DNA of 64,000 nt from Symbiodinium natans (Eukaryota > Sar > Dinophyceae > Suessiales > Symbiodiniaceae), in contig CAJNDS010002306.1 in NCBI GenBank assembly GCA_905221605.1, positions 127,001 to 191,000 on the forward strand, read 5' to 3'. The notes under the pieces were generated by a model that was given only the letters and a program-made list of their open reading frames with translations, was not told the DNA's origin and did no database searches. Each line of letters starts with the position of its first letter. Positions within the stretch are counted from its first letter, which is position 1. This document shows positions 42,701-54,373 of this stretch, piece after piece. Made by a program: the position numbers and the translations under genes.

Positions 42701-45700
42701 CTAGGTGTTCCAAGGCTTACGCGTTTCAGGCATTTCAGGGTTCAAAAGGTTTACGGATTTTGGACAATTTGTTTTTCGGACTCGGTCCAGTTTGTGTTCG
42801 ACTCATGTTCCCGACTCACCGGTCACCCAAGCTGAGGGGTACCGGAGTTTTGGATGGCTCTTTTGGTAGCGGCTTGGTGAGGTATCCACCGACCTCTTCG
42901 GACGCGGTATCGACATCGAGCGAGTCAACATTGTGATCAATTATGATATGCCAGACGAGAGCCACTAGACTGGACGCGGAGCCATACAATCAGCGTTGCA
43001 CCCCCGTGCCCTCAAATTCTCAAAGCACGTTGGGCTCACCCCTTTTTTATCTTGCCGGGCTATCCAATTGCAAGCGTCAGTTTGGACCACTCCTGCAGTC
43101 ATTGCCACTCCTGCAGTCATTGCCAGAGGTAGTTGTGTAAGCCATGGGATACGTTCAGCTTAGCTCCTTCACCTTGGGGTGCTCTGTATGATAGCCTCAT
43201 GTTTGCAAGTTTCGAACAACACCTACCAATTATTCTAAGCTTTGCAGGGCGCTTCGTCAAGGTCAGAGTGGCCCCAAGCATCATGAAAGAACCATCAACC
43301 CGTCAACCCTGCAAACTGCTGCAAACTCCTCGAGTAATTTCTGAAGATGAACCTAAGGTGACTCCTACCTTCATCGAGTGGGTCGGGCCGGGCGCTTCGG
43401 CACGAAGGTGCCACGACAAGCAGACGTACTTTTCAGGTTTTGGGTTTTTTTTTCTGAGTGAGGCCTAGTGGAAAAGCGCGCAGCATCTCTATTTGGCACG
43501 GTAGCGATAGGTTAACGCATGTTCAAAGGTCTAGCTGTTGCCATGGTTGTCCAACTCTGATAGGCCGCACGTTTCCGTCATTGTGCTGGCATGTCAAGCT
43601 CAAAGTCCCGAAACAAAAAGACTGCCACGCTGTAAGCCCTGCTTGTGGCAGGGGCTTGCGATCACTTTCGTGGCCACGGACGAGGACCAGGAGGTGAAGA
43701 TGAGTAGCTGGCTTTACGGAATTTTATACGGTCTCAAGTCCGGATCCTGCGATTTTGCATGCCAGGTCCTGAAGAAGGTGCAGGAAAGATTCGAGGCAGG
43801 ACAGCGGATGCGGCATGATCACATGGGAGTCTGGCCGGGACCAACTCAATTCAGGCAGATTTGAGATCTGCCTGGGGATTAAGTCTTGAGAAGTCTTGGG
43901 TGGAACACAAACTTTCGTCTCCTACCTCGCCCTATACCTTGGAACTTTATAGACTACGATTTTCCAACAGAGAACAAAGGTCGGAAACTGTGTAGCACCT
44001 GCCATAGTCCGGACTGAGGTTGCAGACCTTGAAGCAGTGGGTGAGAGCAGGGCAAACAACTCATCTTTCGGGCCTTCTCCGACACAGACGAGGGAGAGCA
44101 TGCACTGGAATGCAGGCTTTCCTGCAAGTGACCCGTGCCCTCGCGCAGTGATGCGGAGGGTGATGCATGATTGAAGGGTCTTCAACCACAAAGAACAAGA
44201 CGTCCACGGCTGCCAGACGCTGCCTGTGTCTTTGCTGCTCTTTGTTGCCTGCAAGATCTTCTACTTCGTGCGTTCTCCGGGTTTGTTCACGTTCTCTGGA
44301 TGCCGACACGTGAAGTCGAAGGCCAATCAGTCCCCAACCACTGCGAAAAGGCGATGCAGAGAACCGAGCATGTGCACCCAAAGGGACGTGGAAACACGAC
44401 AGGCAAAGCCACACAGATGCCTATGGCCTTCATGGCCTTATGGTGAAGTCCGGTGAGTCAAAGTCGCGAGAGCAGTCATCGACGTCACTCTTGTCAGCTC
44501 CAGTCCTACATGATTCGGCGATGCATGGAACTGATGGGAGGACAGCCAGCACGTCAAAACCTGCATATGCGAGCATTTGCCCCGCATTTTGCCAGCTGCC
44601 AAACCATTCCCTCCAAAGCCAACATCAATATCGCAAAAAATGCGCCCAAGAGCTCATGGAAGCGAGGAACATAGCCGTGGTCACCAGCAGGTGGAGCAAC
44701 ACAAGCCATTCTTTGCCTAGGCCATTAACATGCCGCCGACGACTGCGTGAGCTGGAAAGCACATGCGCGCGCAACACTGGCAGCCGCCGCAGCTGCTTCC
44801 TCCCTGCATCAACATGTTCGTTCCACCTGTTTGCAAAGTGGTGATGGGATGTGGTGCACAAGGGGAATCCTGGGAACTGGCTTATATTGGCTTCAAGACC
44901 TGCGGTTTTCTCGCGGAGAGTGATTGTGGCAGGAGGAAGTGTTCAGCCAAGGAGGGTCAGCCTGAGGTTGTGTAAGATGGAAAAGGCAGGAGTCCGGGAG
45001 CCCCTGCCTCCTGGAGAAGAGTCCCCATAGAAGGTGTTTAAGTGTGTTTAACAATGTCTGCAGGGTTTTTGCAGGGTTTTTGCAGGGTTTTGTTCTCTTG
45101 ATTGCACCCTTTCGCGCCCGAAGACAATCATCATAGAAACTCTGTCGCCCTACCTTTTCCCGGGTAGCCAAATGCGCATAATGCGCCCTAGGAGCTGCAT
45201 TTTGCAGGTGAGACCTGCTCGCGTTAGCCCATGATTCTCAACAGCCTCCGAAGTCCAGAGCGCAGAGGAGATCATGTATCATGTCCAAGGATGCCGTTGC
45301 AGCTCCTCTCTTCAGCCTACACTTGCTGGTAGAGACGTGCTTTCGGTCCAGCACTCGTCCACACACCAAGTTTTATGAAGCGAGGCGTCGTCACAAATCC
45401 ATTTCCTTTTCCAGCCCTGGAACAAAAACAGAGTGACCGCTCGAGTGAGCACGATGTGTCGAGGATTTCTGCAGGAATGAGAGCTTTCGGAGCAGAGCTT
45501 GAAAAGCTGCAATCGAGAAGGGTGATCATGGTGCCCCTTGCTATCCGGAACCAGGGACAGACACCGCCCCTGGAGATTCACTCTTGATGTGGACCTGCAT
45601 CATTGCACTATGCAGCTCAGTCGAATTTGCTACAGTCTGCTGATCGCTGCGATCTGCTACGATCCACGCTGCGGCGTCTGGGATTCGGTGCAGGATGCGG

Positions 45701-45936
45701 CATTCGATCCGGAATTCAGAGTGGAGGAATGGTCTCAACACATGCGGCCAGGGCCGCCAAGTCGTGTTCGTGTGACCCAGGATTCTGGGGCAGAGGTTAC
45801 CTGCGGACCAACTCGGCTAACAGTTGAATCTCCCGTTGTTTGCACCGAATTGGCCCAAAAGAGCTCTAGCATTTGCAAGGTGAACATTGGGGAGATGCCG
45901 GCATCGATCGACACCACCTCCTACCTCAACGCTTGA
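30792..45936 (+). CDS. UAP56/DDX39B (Sub2) DEAD-box RNA helicase
   Basis: RNA helicase of spliceosome assembly and mRNA export (TREX), nuclear. Exons: 30792-30821, 30963-30995, 31163-31206, 31327-31378, 31519-31542, 31772-31801, 31925-31978, 32077-32094, 32293-32343, 32392-32421, 33229-33291, 33358-33382, 33658-33695, 40994-41071, 41171-41212, 41434-41496, 41603-41686, 41779-41829, 41998-42051, 42188-42235, 42410-42460, 42882-42960, 43358-43407, 43652-43693, 43766-43795, 45880-45936 (stop TGA). All phases fit, giving about 406 residues, against about 428 in the human protein. Motifs in order: acidic [18 protein letters not shown] motif ECIPQ, Walker [56 protein letters not shown]. The first codons are missing, and the 32421/33229 join is the weakest. 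Donors are GC 13, GT 6, GA 5 and one GG. The protein family is certain. Confidence 0.93.
33970..34022. repeat. (CACCCTACTG)n short tandem repeat
   Basis: About five copies of a 10-bp unit within the long helicase intron. Confidence 0.8.
34411..40740 (+). CDS. EXD3/Mut-7-like DEDDy 3'-5' exonuclease, nested in a helicase intron
   Basis: RNase D-type exonuclease. N-terminal helical-repeat blocks: about 34411-34461 ([14 protein letters not shown]), about 34755-34830 ([16 protein letters not shown]), about 35565-35640, 37070-37114 ([15 protein letters not shown]), about 37565-37700 ([18 protein letters not shown]). Nuclease exons: 38318-38360 ([10 protein letters not shown]), 38454-38564 ([13 protein letters not shown]), one with ExoI VGLDVEG (about 38750), 38919-38970 ([12 protein letters not shown]), about 39087-39190 (VFVFDLQAL), about 39480-39590 (KLGW, ExoII region uncertain), up to 40077 (PGLSKLV), 40223-40284 ([15 protein letters not shown]), 40572-40740 (Exo[18 protein letters not shown]; stop TAG). 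The SDWKMRPL join is exact at a GC donor. It lies wholly within the helicase intron 33696-40993, on the same strand. The start and several joins are unresolved. Confidence 0.75.
37515..37565. repeat. (GGATGCAGA)n tandem repeat
   Basis: Five to six copies of a 9-bp unit just upstream of a putative exonuclease exon. Confidence 0.85.
38130..38295. repeat. Dispersed TTTCCCGAATC repeats
   Basis: At least five copies of TTCCCGAATC(T/C/G)G spaced about 25-40 bases apart in an intron of the exonuclease gene. Confidence 0.65.
38794..38889. repeat. Telomere-like (GGGTTTA)n/(GGGTTCA)n array
   Basis: About five GGGTTTA units are followed by about seven GGGTTCA units. The array starts directly at the end of the exon holding VGLDVEG, so the intron begins with the array. 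Confidence 0.9.
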
Positions 45937-46039
45937 CGCGCTTTGGGGTAGTTTGTTCGATGTCTCGACGTTGAAGAGCTTGGGGCTTGCAGTGTATAGA
46001 GCAAGCTGAGCCCATGCACATCAATCTAGGAGGAAACCG

Positions 46040-46145
46040 TAAACCCTAAACCCTAAACCCTAAACCCTAAACCCTAAACCCTAAACCCTAAACCCTAAAC
46101 CCTAAACCCTAAACCCTAAACCCTAAACCTAAACCTTAAACCCTC
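46040..46145. repeat. Interstitial (CCCTAAA)n array
   Basis: About 14 nearly perfect CCCTAAA units, the plant and dinoflagellate telomere repeat, about 100 bases after the helicase stop codon. Confidence 0.95.
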
Positions 46146-49100
46146 AACATGTCATATGTCCCGTAGGGTAGACCTTGGAGGAAATAACCGCGTGCACTTG
46201 ATGGCAGCCGGTACCTGCAAGCCACGAGATTCCGGCCACAAGATGGCATGGACAGATATGCTTCCGTACCGGATACAGCGTAGTGAGTCTCCTCCTCATT
46301 GGTCATGCTGTGCCATTCGACTTAACTTAGAAACCTCAGCTCCCTACCCGATCTCTGCGCTTTGTTGGCGGACTTTGGATGATATGTTTCTTCCCGAGTT
46401 CCTCGCGCAAGTCTTCGTTTCACTCACAGATCAGTCCTCGGGTGGGCGTCTGGACAGCCCGACCAAAGAGGAGGAGCCATGGCCTGACAGGGCAATCCTA
46501 CGCAAAACCCACAATTCTGAGCCAAAGCATGCTTGGTGACCCTTAAGTTCAGTGAGAGGAGGAGTTCGATTCAGACTGGCATGCTCTCTCTGGAGCATCC
46601 AAGCGGACAATCCCAGTGTCCAAGGCCCCTGGTTCTGTCCTTCATCGGGTAGTCTTGGAGTAAATTTTGCAAGGAGTTCACCAGGCAGAAAGTGGCGCAG
46701 AAGTTATGAAGAGCATCTGAATCCTGAGGCACAGGTTGGATGCAGCCTCAGCCCCACGCCTCTTATTCCATGAAGTGGCACATTCTTGCTGCATGAGCTG
46801 GACTTCGTACAACGCGGCCGCCAGTGATTTCACACGATGCAGCCCTCAACATCCGATACGGTGTTGCGCTGAAGTTATGCGGCCCTATCGCGTAGGACAG
46901 CTGGAGGCCTTCGGCTGCCCAACAATCCGAACCTGAGCTGCCCCGACCGTGGCTCAATCCCGTTGGATGCAGTTGCGTGCGAGTAGTCAGGGCACTGCAC
47001 CAGCTGGGATGTCCCCGATGCTCAGAACCCCCTATCCGGTCAAATGGTTCCGATATTCAGATGGCCAAGTCGAATCAGCTGTTAGTCACTTCTCAGTAGG
47101 TATTTGTCAGCTAGTAGTGTTGAGCTTCTGTATGCTCTTCCCACTCCGGTAGCTCCATCATGTGCAAGAAATATGCTTTGGCAGCCACTGCACGTGCCCT
47201 GACAACTTGGGTGCTGCACCTGGGTTAGAGACAGGACTCGCCAGCGCAAACAAAAAGCAAAGCTTGTGAAGCTGTGGTGTAGAAGGCAAACGGATGACTC
47301 CCACATTCGATCAAAACCACAACTTGGAGAAGTTGTGCATGCCCCTTGCGATCAACGGGGCTCTATATTTGGGGTCCCTGGCGATCGCAAGCATTAAAAT
47401 GATGTCGACGTCGACCTGAGGCCTTCTCTGCTGCTTTCACGTCGCAGGCGAGTCAGGCTACGGCTGTTTGATGGTGAAGGGTCCCATGACCCCTGAACCC
47501 TTAGACTCTTCAAGCCCCAATCCGCCAATGTTCTAGCAAGATGCCTGTGCAAAGCGTATGTTGTTTGGGGTTTAGGCTGGATGGCGGAAGCGGTTCTCCA
47601 TGTACACGTTGTCCCGACAATCGACTTCATGGCTGTTTGACATACAGAGTCACGCCCGCCGTTTCCATCCTGGACTCTGCATGCCCACACACCCAAGCAC
47701 CAACCACAGCGCGCTTTTGAAGGTTCCGAATGTCAACTCGATTGGCACCATGTCGCAGCAGGTGCGATGCTCTGAGATCCACCATTGATGCACAAACTAG
47801 GATGGCGCTGTAGGCAGATGTCTCATGACATGCTCCATGCAGGCTTGCAATTGAGATTTGTTAGTGTCCAGGACATGCTTGAGCATTCTGTTTCATGAAC
47901 TGAAGTGGACCAGCTGTGGTGGCCTTTGCAGGCATCGTGGTCAGGGCAAGTGCAGCAGTGGGAGAAGCCCTGCAGTGGCATGGCAGAAACAGTGGTTGAC
48001 ACCGGCTGTGCGGTCAAAGCCAGTGAAACTCTTGAACCCTCTAAAGATCATGTGAAACAACCTGAAAGAACCTGCTCTTTTGCTCACAAATAAGGCTTCG
48101 TCGATGGCAAGGCGCGGGACCTGTGGGGTTGCACCTCAAACGCTCTCTTGGCCTTTTGTGATTTAGTCCCCTGCGGGATACTCAGGGCACTCATTCAGCT
48201 ATTCTTTTGATGCACCTGTACTTTCAATGGAGACTTCTAGGACTCCTAGGCTGAGTGACTCCTGAGGTCTTGGGCACCACTCCCACCACAGGGACCCTGT
48301 CCGGCGCTGTGCTATCTCAAGAAGAGTTAATTGCAGGCGTTGCGTCCTTCTGTGATGTTGACCCGCTCAGGAAGGCTTTGGATTAAGGTTGTCTGTCAGT
48401 ATTTCGTGGGTTGGCCAGAAAGCCAAGCCACAGGTCGCAGTGTTTCTTCAAAGCACCCCAAGCCAGTCCTCTTCTTACCCCACAACGGGGTTCCCGACAA
48501 CAAGCCACCAGCCAACTTCGAGCAGCCCGCCGCATTTGCGCACGAGATCCAGCCATCGGTTCTCAACATCATCATGTTGCTTGATTCTGTGAAGCTCCCC
48601 GTTCTGACACGGCCGCGCTTAACGCAAAACATGCAGACATACGTACATACATACATAATACATAGACATACATACATGTATACATATACATATATATATG
48701 TATATATATATATATATGTGTATTTGCTTGTGCTTTCTTTGTATGTATACTCATGTGTACGTACTAGTTATTCTGTGTACACACATATGTGTTTTTGTAC
48801 ACATCTTGCAATATGTGTATATGCCTATGTGTCGGTCTTTCATTTCATTTTTGGGTTCCCTTGCGGGCCCTTCTTCTCATGTACGACCCCGCCCGGCTCC
48901 CTGAGGTGCGGTGGAAGAGAGCTATGAATTCTCTTGCTGGCTACAAGAGCCAACTCTTCCCTCTCTGCCCCCAAAGTGGCTGGCAGCTTTCAACAGCTCG
49001 TATGAACCCCGAAAGGGTCTTCCCTAAAGTTAAAATTGTGACCTTCAAAACGATCGTGATGAGTTCTGGTGAGCTTTTCATGGGACCATACTACGATCCG

Positions 49101-50767
49101 AGAATGCTGAGGGCCCTCTGCCGGTTGAAGGAGATACCTGCAGGCCCACGCCACTTTTGGGTAAGCCAATGTTGGCCTTACGGAGGGATGTCTGTGGGAC
49201 TGCGGGTTGCTGGGTTCGAGAGCAGGTGAGTTGCCAAAATCTGCGGCTGTTTCCAGGATGCCGGCGCACTTTCCAACAACACGCCTAAAGGCATAGAGAC
49301 ACTTCAATAGAAACAGGCGGGCAAGCCAAACTAGTTGCCTTCATGCCCTGCTGAGATGGGCCTAGGCAAACAGCTGGCAAAGACCTGTGTTGCTGATCGG
49401 ACCACGAATCCTTCTGTAGCCCCAAGACAGCCCTGTCAATCCGTGAAGTGTGTTGACTGTGTGGTGGTGGCTTGGGGGATTCATGGTCCGAAGCTGTCCT
49501 GTCCATTTTCAGCCTGGCCTCAAAGGATCTTGCTTTGTGCCGGTTCATCATCTTGTCACAGCTGCGTGTTCCTTGAAATTTGGGGTTTCGGGTGTGATCG
49601 TCATGGGGTTGTCAGGCTTGTGCTTCTTTTTTTGCTTTGGAGGTCCTGGGGCCTGGACAGACTGGGCAAGGATGGAGTAGGTCGCTTTTCAAAAGCAGGT
49701 GGAGGAACCAGTTGTCTCTGAATTGTGTAGCTGGTTTTTACTTGATGCTCAGCTCTAACGCTGCCTTCTCTCTCCATTGGTCCATGGCTGCAGCAACAGT
49801 CCACATTGGTACTCGTTCCATCGCACTTGAATCCAAAAGCTGGCAGAGACTTTAGACCATGTCGCCCTGCTAGTTGCTAAGCAACTTAAGCTGATTCACT
49901 GTATGATTCACCGTAGCGGGGCAGAGATCTGCATCTCACGGAGGAGGTGCGTTGGGAGCAGCGGGCAGTGAGTTTTGCTTTGGTAGCTTGTCTGCAGCGC
50001 TTTTCTGGGCAGAGCATCAGATGCTTTCAGGTCCCAGTGCGTCAACGTCGAGTCCACATACTGGCGCCATATCTATGCCTTAGATCCGGTGGGCGAGATG
50101 CAGGCTTGTCAGGCGAGAATAGGCGAGGGCTAAACGCAGAGGCTGGCAGAACCTGAAAGCCTATCGAGGAAAAAATGCACTTTACGGTGGTCAAAGCCAC
50201 ATTAGAACCCCATCGGGTTTGCGGCGACTGGCTTCACAAACTTGTAGTTTCTCTAAGCTACATAGGGTTGTTTATGCTTCCGGCACTGTGAGACTATCTG
50301 CAGCGACTCTTGTAGCAACGCGCATACCATGATACCCTACCCATCTTTGCCCTCTGAACCCCTCAATTGTGACAGAGCCAGACAGCCAAGAGAACCCTGG
50401 TGGCGCTCAGCGGCTGCAATGCTGGAACCAGTGGCCCTTCAACGTGGGTGGTATTGATATTAATGGCAGGTGAAAGGAAGTCGGAGTTTCTCACGCGCGA
50501 GATTCTTGTAGCGCAGTAGCGCCGTGCAGCGCCCAACCATATGCCTGTAGTCTCACAGGTAGCGCAGTCGGTTCCATGGTTGTGGCCGCATTCTGTCATG
50601 CCCCCAATGGGTACGCAGTGCAGTCATCGGCAAGCATCAGAAACGTTGCTTGTCACGCAGAAGCAGAGGAATGAGGATGCGCAGTGCAGCCTTTGGCAAG
50701 TGTCCGAAACGTCGCTCGCCATCATGCAGAAAAGGGGAGACCGAGATGCTGCTTCAGCAGTATAAAG
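46146..50767. other. Intergenic, no confident gene
   Basis: A possible exon near 48430-48590 (SSKHPKPVLFLPHNGVPDNK) is not linked to anything. (TA/CA)n tracts lie at 48635-48720. Two copies of a CGCAGTGCAG(T/C)C..GGCAAG unit occur at 50617-50710. Confidence 0.4.
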
Positions 50768-51003
<236 letters not shown>

Positions 51004-51196
51004 ATTTTTCTGAATATGAATATAATACATAATAGCTAGTATTTAATAAGTAAAAAGCAGTTACATGCACTACACACATGAATATTTAGAACTATGTAAT
51101 GTAATGTTATGTAGTGTAGTGTAATGTGTTGTAATGTAGTGTAATGTAATGAAACATAATGCAATGAGATATATATATATACACACACGCACATAT

Positions 51197-51299
51197 TGAC
51201 TGGATTTGGGGTATAGTTTGGGTCTAAGGTCTCATGTACAGTTGTTTCACACCGACGTTACTTTTGGCTCAAGTGTGCGGTTGCTAAAATAGCGTTTCA
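51197..51299 (+). repeat. 5' LTR of E2 (103 bp)
   Basis: Starts TGACTGGATT and ends AGCGTTTCA; identical to 58761-58863. It carries TTTTGGCTCAAG at 51262-51273. Confidence 0.95.
51262..51273 (+). promoter_or_regulatory. Spliced-leader 3' end inside the E2 LTR
   Basis: TTTTGGCTCAAG, preceded seven bases upstream by CCG as at the start of the real leader, 26 bases before the LTR end. The 3' LTR copy is at 58826-58837. Apart from this 12-mer the E1 and E2 LTRs look unrelated. Confidence 0.7.
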
Positions 51300-51311
51300 T
51301 GGTAGCGGAGC
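51300..51311 (+). promoter_or_regulatory. Primer-binding site of E2
   Basis: TGGTAGCGGAGC directly after the LTR, identical to that of E1; probably initiator tRNA-Met. Confidence 0.8.
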
Positions 51312-51320
51312 ACCTGGTTG

Positions 51321-51584
51321 ATGGTGCTGACGCTTCTCTTGCGTGCCGCTTGTGGTAGAAGGGCACGACCTCGTGTGGAGGGGAGAAGGTTCACTCACGA
51401 TCCAGAACGCGCACAGAGGAATTGGGTTCGGCTTCTGGCCAAGCTGCGGAAGGTACAAAAGTACCAGAGGTTGTTCCACAACCTGGGGCTGAGGCTTCAG
51501 GACTTCCCGAAGGGACTGCTTGATAGGATCTCGAGGATCCTGAGTGGCGTCGTTCGTCGGCGCACACGACTCTTTGGAAGGTAA
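51321..51584 (+). CDS. Small basic ORF in the E2 leader
   Basis: An 87-codon frame from ATG 51321 to TAA. The product is Arg-rich, with KLRKVQKYQRLFHNLGLRLQ and a basic C-terminus (VVRRRTRLFGR). It lies between the primer site and gag and is in a different frame from gag. It may be an accessory or nucleic-acid-binding protein, an upstream ORF, or packaging-signal RNA that happens to be open. Confidence 0.35.
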   Translation: MVLTLLLRAACGRRARPRVEGRRFTHDPERAQRNWVRLLAKLRKVQKYQRLFHNLGLRLQDFPKGLLDRISRILSGVVRRRTRLFGR

Positions 51585-51619
51585 GACCCGGTTCGGGACT
51601 TGCCTAGGAAAGAAAGGCA

Positions 51620-54010
51620 ATGGCGGGAGAAGCTGGAACAGGAGAGCAGCTCTTGATGAGGCTGCTGCAGACGCAGCAAGAGCAAATGGGGCAGATCCAG
51701 AGATTGCTGGAACAGAACCAGAGGCCACGAGGAACTGTGGTGGACACTAAGGCCATAGGCCGGCCCGAGAAGCTAGGAGGAACACTGGAGGACGCCTCAC
51801 GTGCATGGCGCCAGTGGAACTATCGGTTGGAACTTTGGCTCACGAGCCAGTTTCCGGAAACCCGGTCGATCCTAACTTGGGCTCGGACCCAGGATGAGGA
51901 GATCACCGTTGCCAAGCTAAGTGGACAGCTGGTGGAGGGAGTGACTCCAGAAAAGGTTCAAGAGTTCAATCGGCAGTTGGAGGTGGTCCTGGGTACTTTG
52001 ACTATGGACACTCCAGGGGACATCACGATGAACTCGAGTCCAGGGTCTGGTCTGGATATGTGTCGGCGGCTACACGGGAGATTGGACCCCACCGATATGG
52101 TGACCAGCTTCCGTTGGCTGCGGCAGCTTATGTCAACGAGGCCTGTGACAGAAGTGGGCGACCTGATCGCTGCAGTGGAGAGATGGGAAGACCAGCATCG
52201 TAGATATGCTGCCCGTCGGGACTGCACGGCGCTGACGGAACGCCAGAGAATGGTATCGTTGCTGGGGCTAGTGCCCTCTGAGCTGCAGTCACACCTCGAG
52301 CTAAACCTCCCACGGCTCAACACGTACGATCTTCTGAGAAGAGAGATCGTGACCTTCGCCGAAAACAGGCGGGCATTTACAGTGGACGATTCAGGAGCAA
52401 TCCCGATGGAGGTCGACTACGCTAAGGGGAAAGGGCAAGCAAAGGGCAAAGGCAAGGAGAAGGAGACCCGCAAATGCCACAAGTGCGGCAAAGCGGGACA
52501 CCTTGTCAAGGACTGCTGGAGCACGACTGACATCAGGAAGAACAAGGATGCAGGAGGTTCTAGTGGTTCCGGTGGTAACCCCAAGACCACCCCAGGAGGC
52601 CGAGGTAGAGGGAACCCGCCGAAGGGTAGGGCTCAAGGTAGGGGCCGCGGCGGGAAAGGCAACCGAAACGAAACACTCGAAGGCGAGGAAGAGGAGCCTG
52701 AAAACGAGGAGCCCGAGCAGGAGGAAGAGTACGAAGCCGAGGTGGGCTTCATAGGAATGCTCGAAGGTGAAGGAGAGGACCCGGGAGAGGGAGACGGCGA
52801 GCCGAAGAAGACCGAAGGGAAAAAGGAGAAGAAGAAGAAAGAAAGGAAAAAGGAAGGAGCCCACGAGGGCACGGACGACGAGTCCTGGGGCGGCTGGCAG
52901 CCCGACTCTGGCGCGGGATCGTCTCGAGACCCGCCAGAGGGAGGGCGAGCAAGAGCCAGCGCTAAAGCAAAGGCGGCCGGTGGTACACCTTCTATGACAG
53001 GAGTTGGGCTGCGCTTGCTTGAGGGCAACCTTTTGGCCGAGCTGCAAGGGCGACAAGCAGAGCTCAACCGGGCCCTTGCGAACACCAAAGACACCGAAGA
53101 AAGGTCCGACCTGGAAGCTCAACTGGAGGTGGTAACCCGCCAGTTGAAGGAGCTTGTGGCCAAGAGGAGAGCTGCCCGTGCCAGTCCTGCTGGGAGCTGG
53201 CGTACGTCTTCCCGCTTCTTGGCGGACGTCCGTTCGGGGCGAAAGGCGTCTTTGGCAAAGAGAAAAGAGCTCAGCCGCCAGCGAGCGGCCAGGCACAGGC
53301 AAGCCTCCCGTGAGGGGAGAGCTCGCCAGAGAGTTGCGCTCGATGGGGAATGGCACCGCAGGTACAATCGCCCACTGAAGGGGGACGATGGGAAGCGCGA
53401 TGCCTATCCTCTGATGCCGGAGAGCACCGAGCGCGAAGCCACCGAGCGCGAAGCCAGACCCCTTAGCCGAAAGGCAAGGGAGAACCTTCGCCAGGAAGGT
53501 GCTGGGGACGACGTCCCGGAGGAGCACATCAGGAGTTGGCGAGAGAAGCCGAAAACTCCAGGGGAGCGCTGCGAGCGGCAGTGCAGGACCCGCTTCGGGA
53601 CCTGCCAGGGCCAAGGCCGCAGCAAAGCCCAAGGAGCCACCTGGGCCGAGGGGCAAGGAAGTGAAGGGCACCGATCGGCCTGCAGAGCCGTCGGGGGAGC
53701 CTCCGCGGAGGCGATCCAGGCCCAAGCACTCTGCCAAGGTAGCCGAGGGTATCCGGACAGCGCCGTGGCGCAACAATGGCAAGCTGCCCAAGGAACAGGA
53801 GAAAGGTGGAAAGAAAGGTGGCAAGAAAACCGATGGTGGGACCTCGTCTCGAGACCCACCAAGGAGCCCGGAGGGAGGGCCAGCGGCCCAAGGTTCGGGA
53901 AAGAGCCCAGGAGAAACTCCGGGACGGAGGCCAGTAATGGGCCGGAGCAAGATCCTAGGGGCAGCGTTGGCTGGAGCACTGAGGGCCCAGTCAAAGAGGA
54001 CGCCCCGTGA
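51620..54010 (+). CDS. E2 gag
   Basis: ATG at 51620. A helical Gln-rich start is followed by a capsid-like retrotrans_gag region (WRQWNYRLELWLTSQFPE near residue 63, then DPTDMVTSFRWLRQLM). A CCHC knuckle (CHKCGKAGHLVKDC, about residue 284) and a long Gly/Glu/Lys-rich tail complete it. From about 53580 to the stop the frame stops looking like protein, and the +1 frame takes over. Real coding in this frame probably ends near 53.6 kb by frameshift or an indel. Confidence 0.85.
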   Translation: MAGEAGTGEQLLMRLLQTQQEQMGQIQRLLEQNQRPRGTVVDTKAIGRPEKLGGTLEDASRAWRQWNYRLELWLTSQFPETRSILTWARTQDEEITVAKLSGQLVEGVTPEKVQEFNRQLEVVLGTLTMDTPGDITMNSSPGSGLDMCRRLHGRLDPTDMVTSFRWLRQLMSTRPVTEVGDLIAAVERWEDQHRRYAARRDCTALTERQRMVSLLGLVPSELQSHLELNLPRLNTYDLLRREIVTFAENRRAFTVDDSGAIPMEVDYAKGKGQAKGKGKEKETRKCHKCGKAGHLVKDCWSTTDIRKNKDAGGSSGSGGNPKTTPGGRGRGNPPKGRAQGRGRGGKGNRNETLEGEEEEPENEEPEQEEEYEAEVGFIGMLEGEGEDPGEGDGEPKKTEGKKEKKKKERKKEGAHEGTDDESWGGWQPDSGAGSSRDPPEGGRARASAKAKAAGGTPSMTGVGLRLLEGNLLAELQGRQAELNRALANTKDTEERSDLEAQLEVVTRQLKELVAKRRAARASPAGSWRTSSRFLADVRSGRKASLAKRKELSRQRAARHRQASREGRARQRVALDGEWHRRYNRPLKGDDGKRDAYPLMPESTEREATEREARPLSRKARENLRQEGAGDDVPEEHIRSWREKPKTPGERCERQCRTRFGTCQGQGRSKAQGATWAEGQGSEGHRSACRAVGGASAEAIQAQALCQGSRGYPDSAVAQQWQAAQGTGERWKERWQENRWWDLVSRPTKEPGGRASGPRFGKEPRRNSGTEASNGPEQDPRGSVGWSTEGPVKEDAP

Positions 54011-54342
54011 CAGGATCATTAAGAGGAGCCAGGTGAAGCGCCTGGTGGACGCCCGCAAGGGCACAGATCGCTTTCGACAGCGACAAGGGCTGAGGAGGGC
54101 CCTGGTAAAGAAGCTCCCAAAGGGAACGGTCGGGGCGGCAGTTGAGCGCAAGTTGTTGGACAGCGACTGCGAGAGCTGCACCTCGAGGCGAGGAAAAGCT
54201 ACGAAGGCTGCCGCAAGAGCTTATGCCGAGAAGATCCTTTCGAGGAGAGAGAGGATGAAGCATCTACAGCTCCTTCCGAAGGATGAGGAAGAGGACGAAG
54301 AAGAAGAAGAAGAAGAAGAAGAAGAAGAAGAAGAAGAAGAAG

Positions 54343-54373
<31 letters not shown>

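Noticed and set aside
52391-54181. 596-codon minus-strand frame opposite E2 gag and protease
   Set aside because: Antisense shadow of low-complexity Lys/Glu/Gly codons; Leu/Ser/Pro repeats and no domain.
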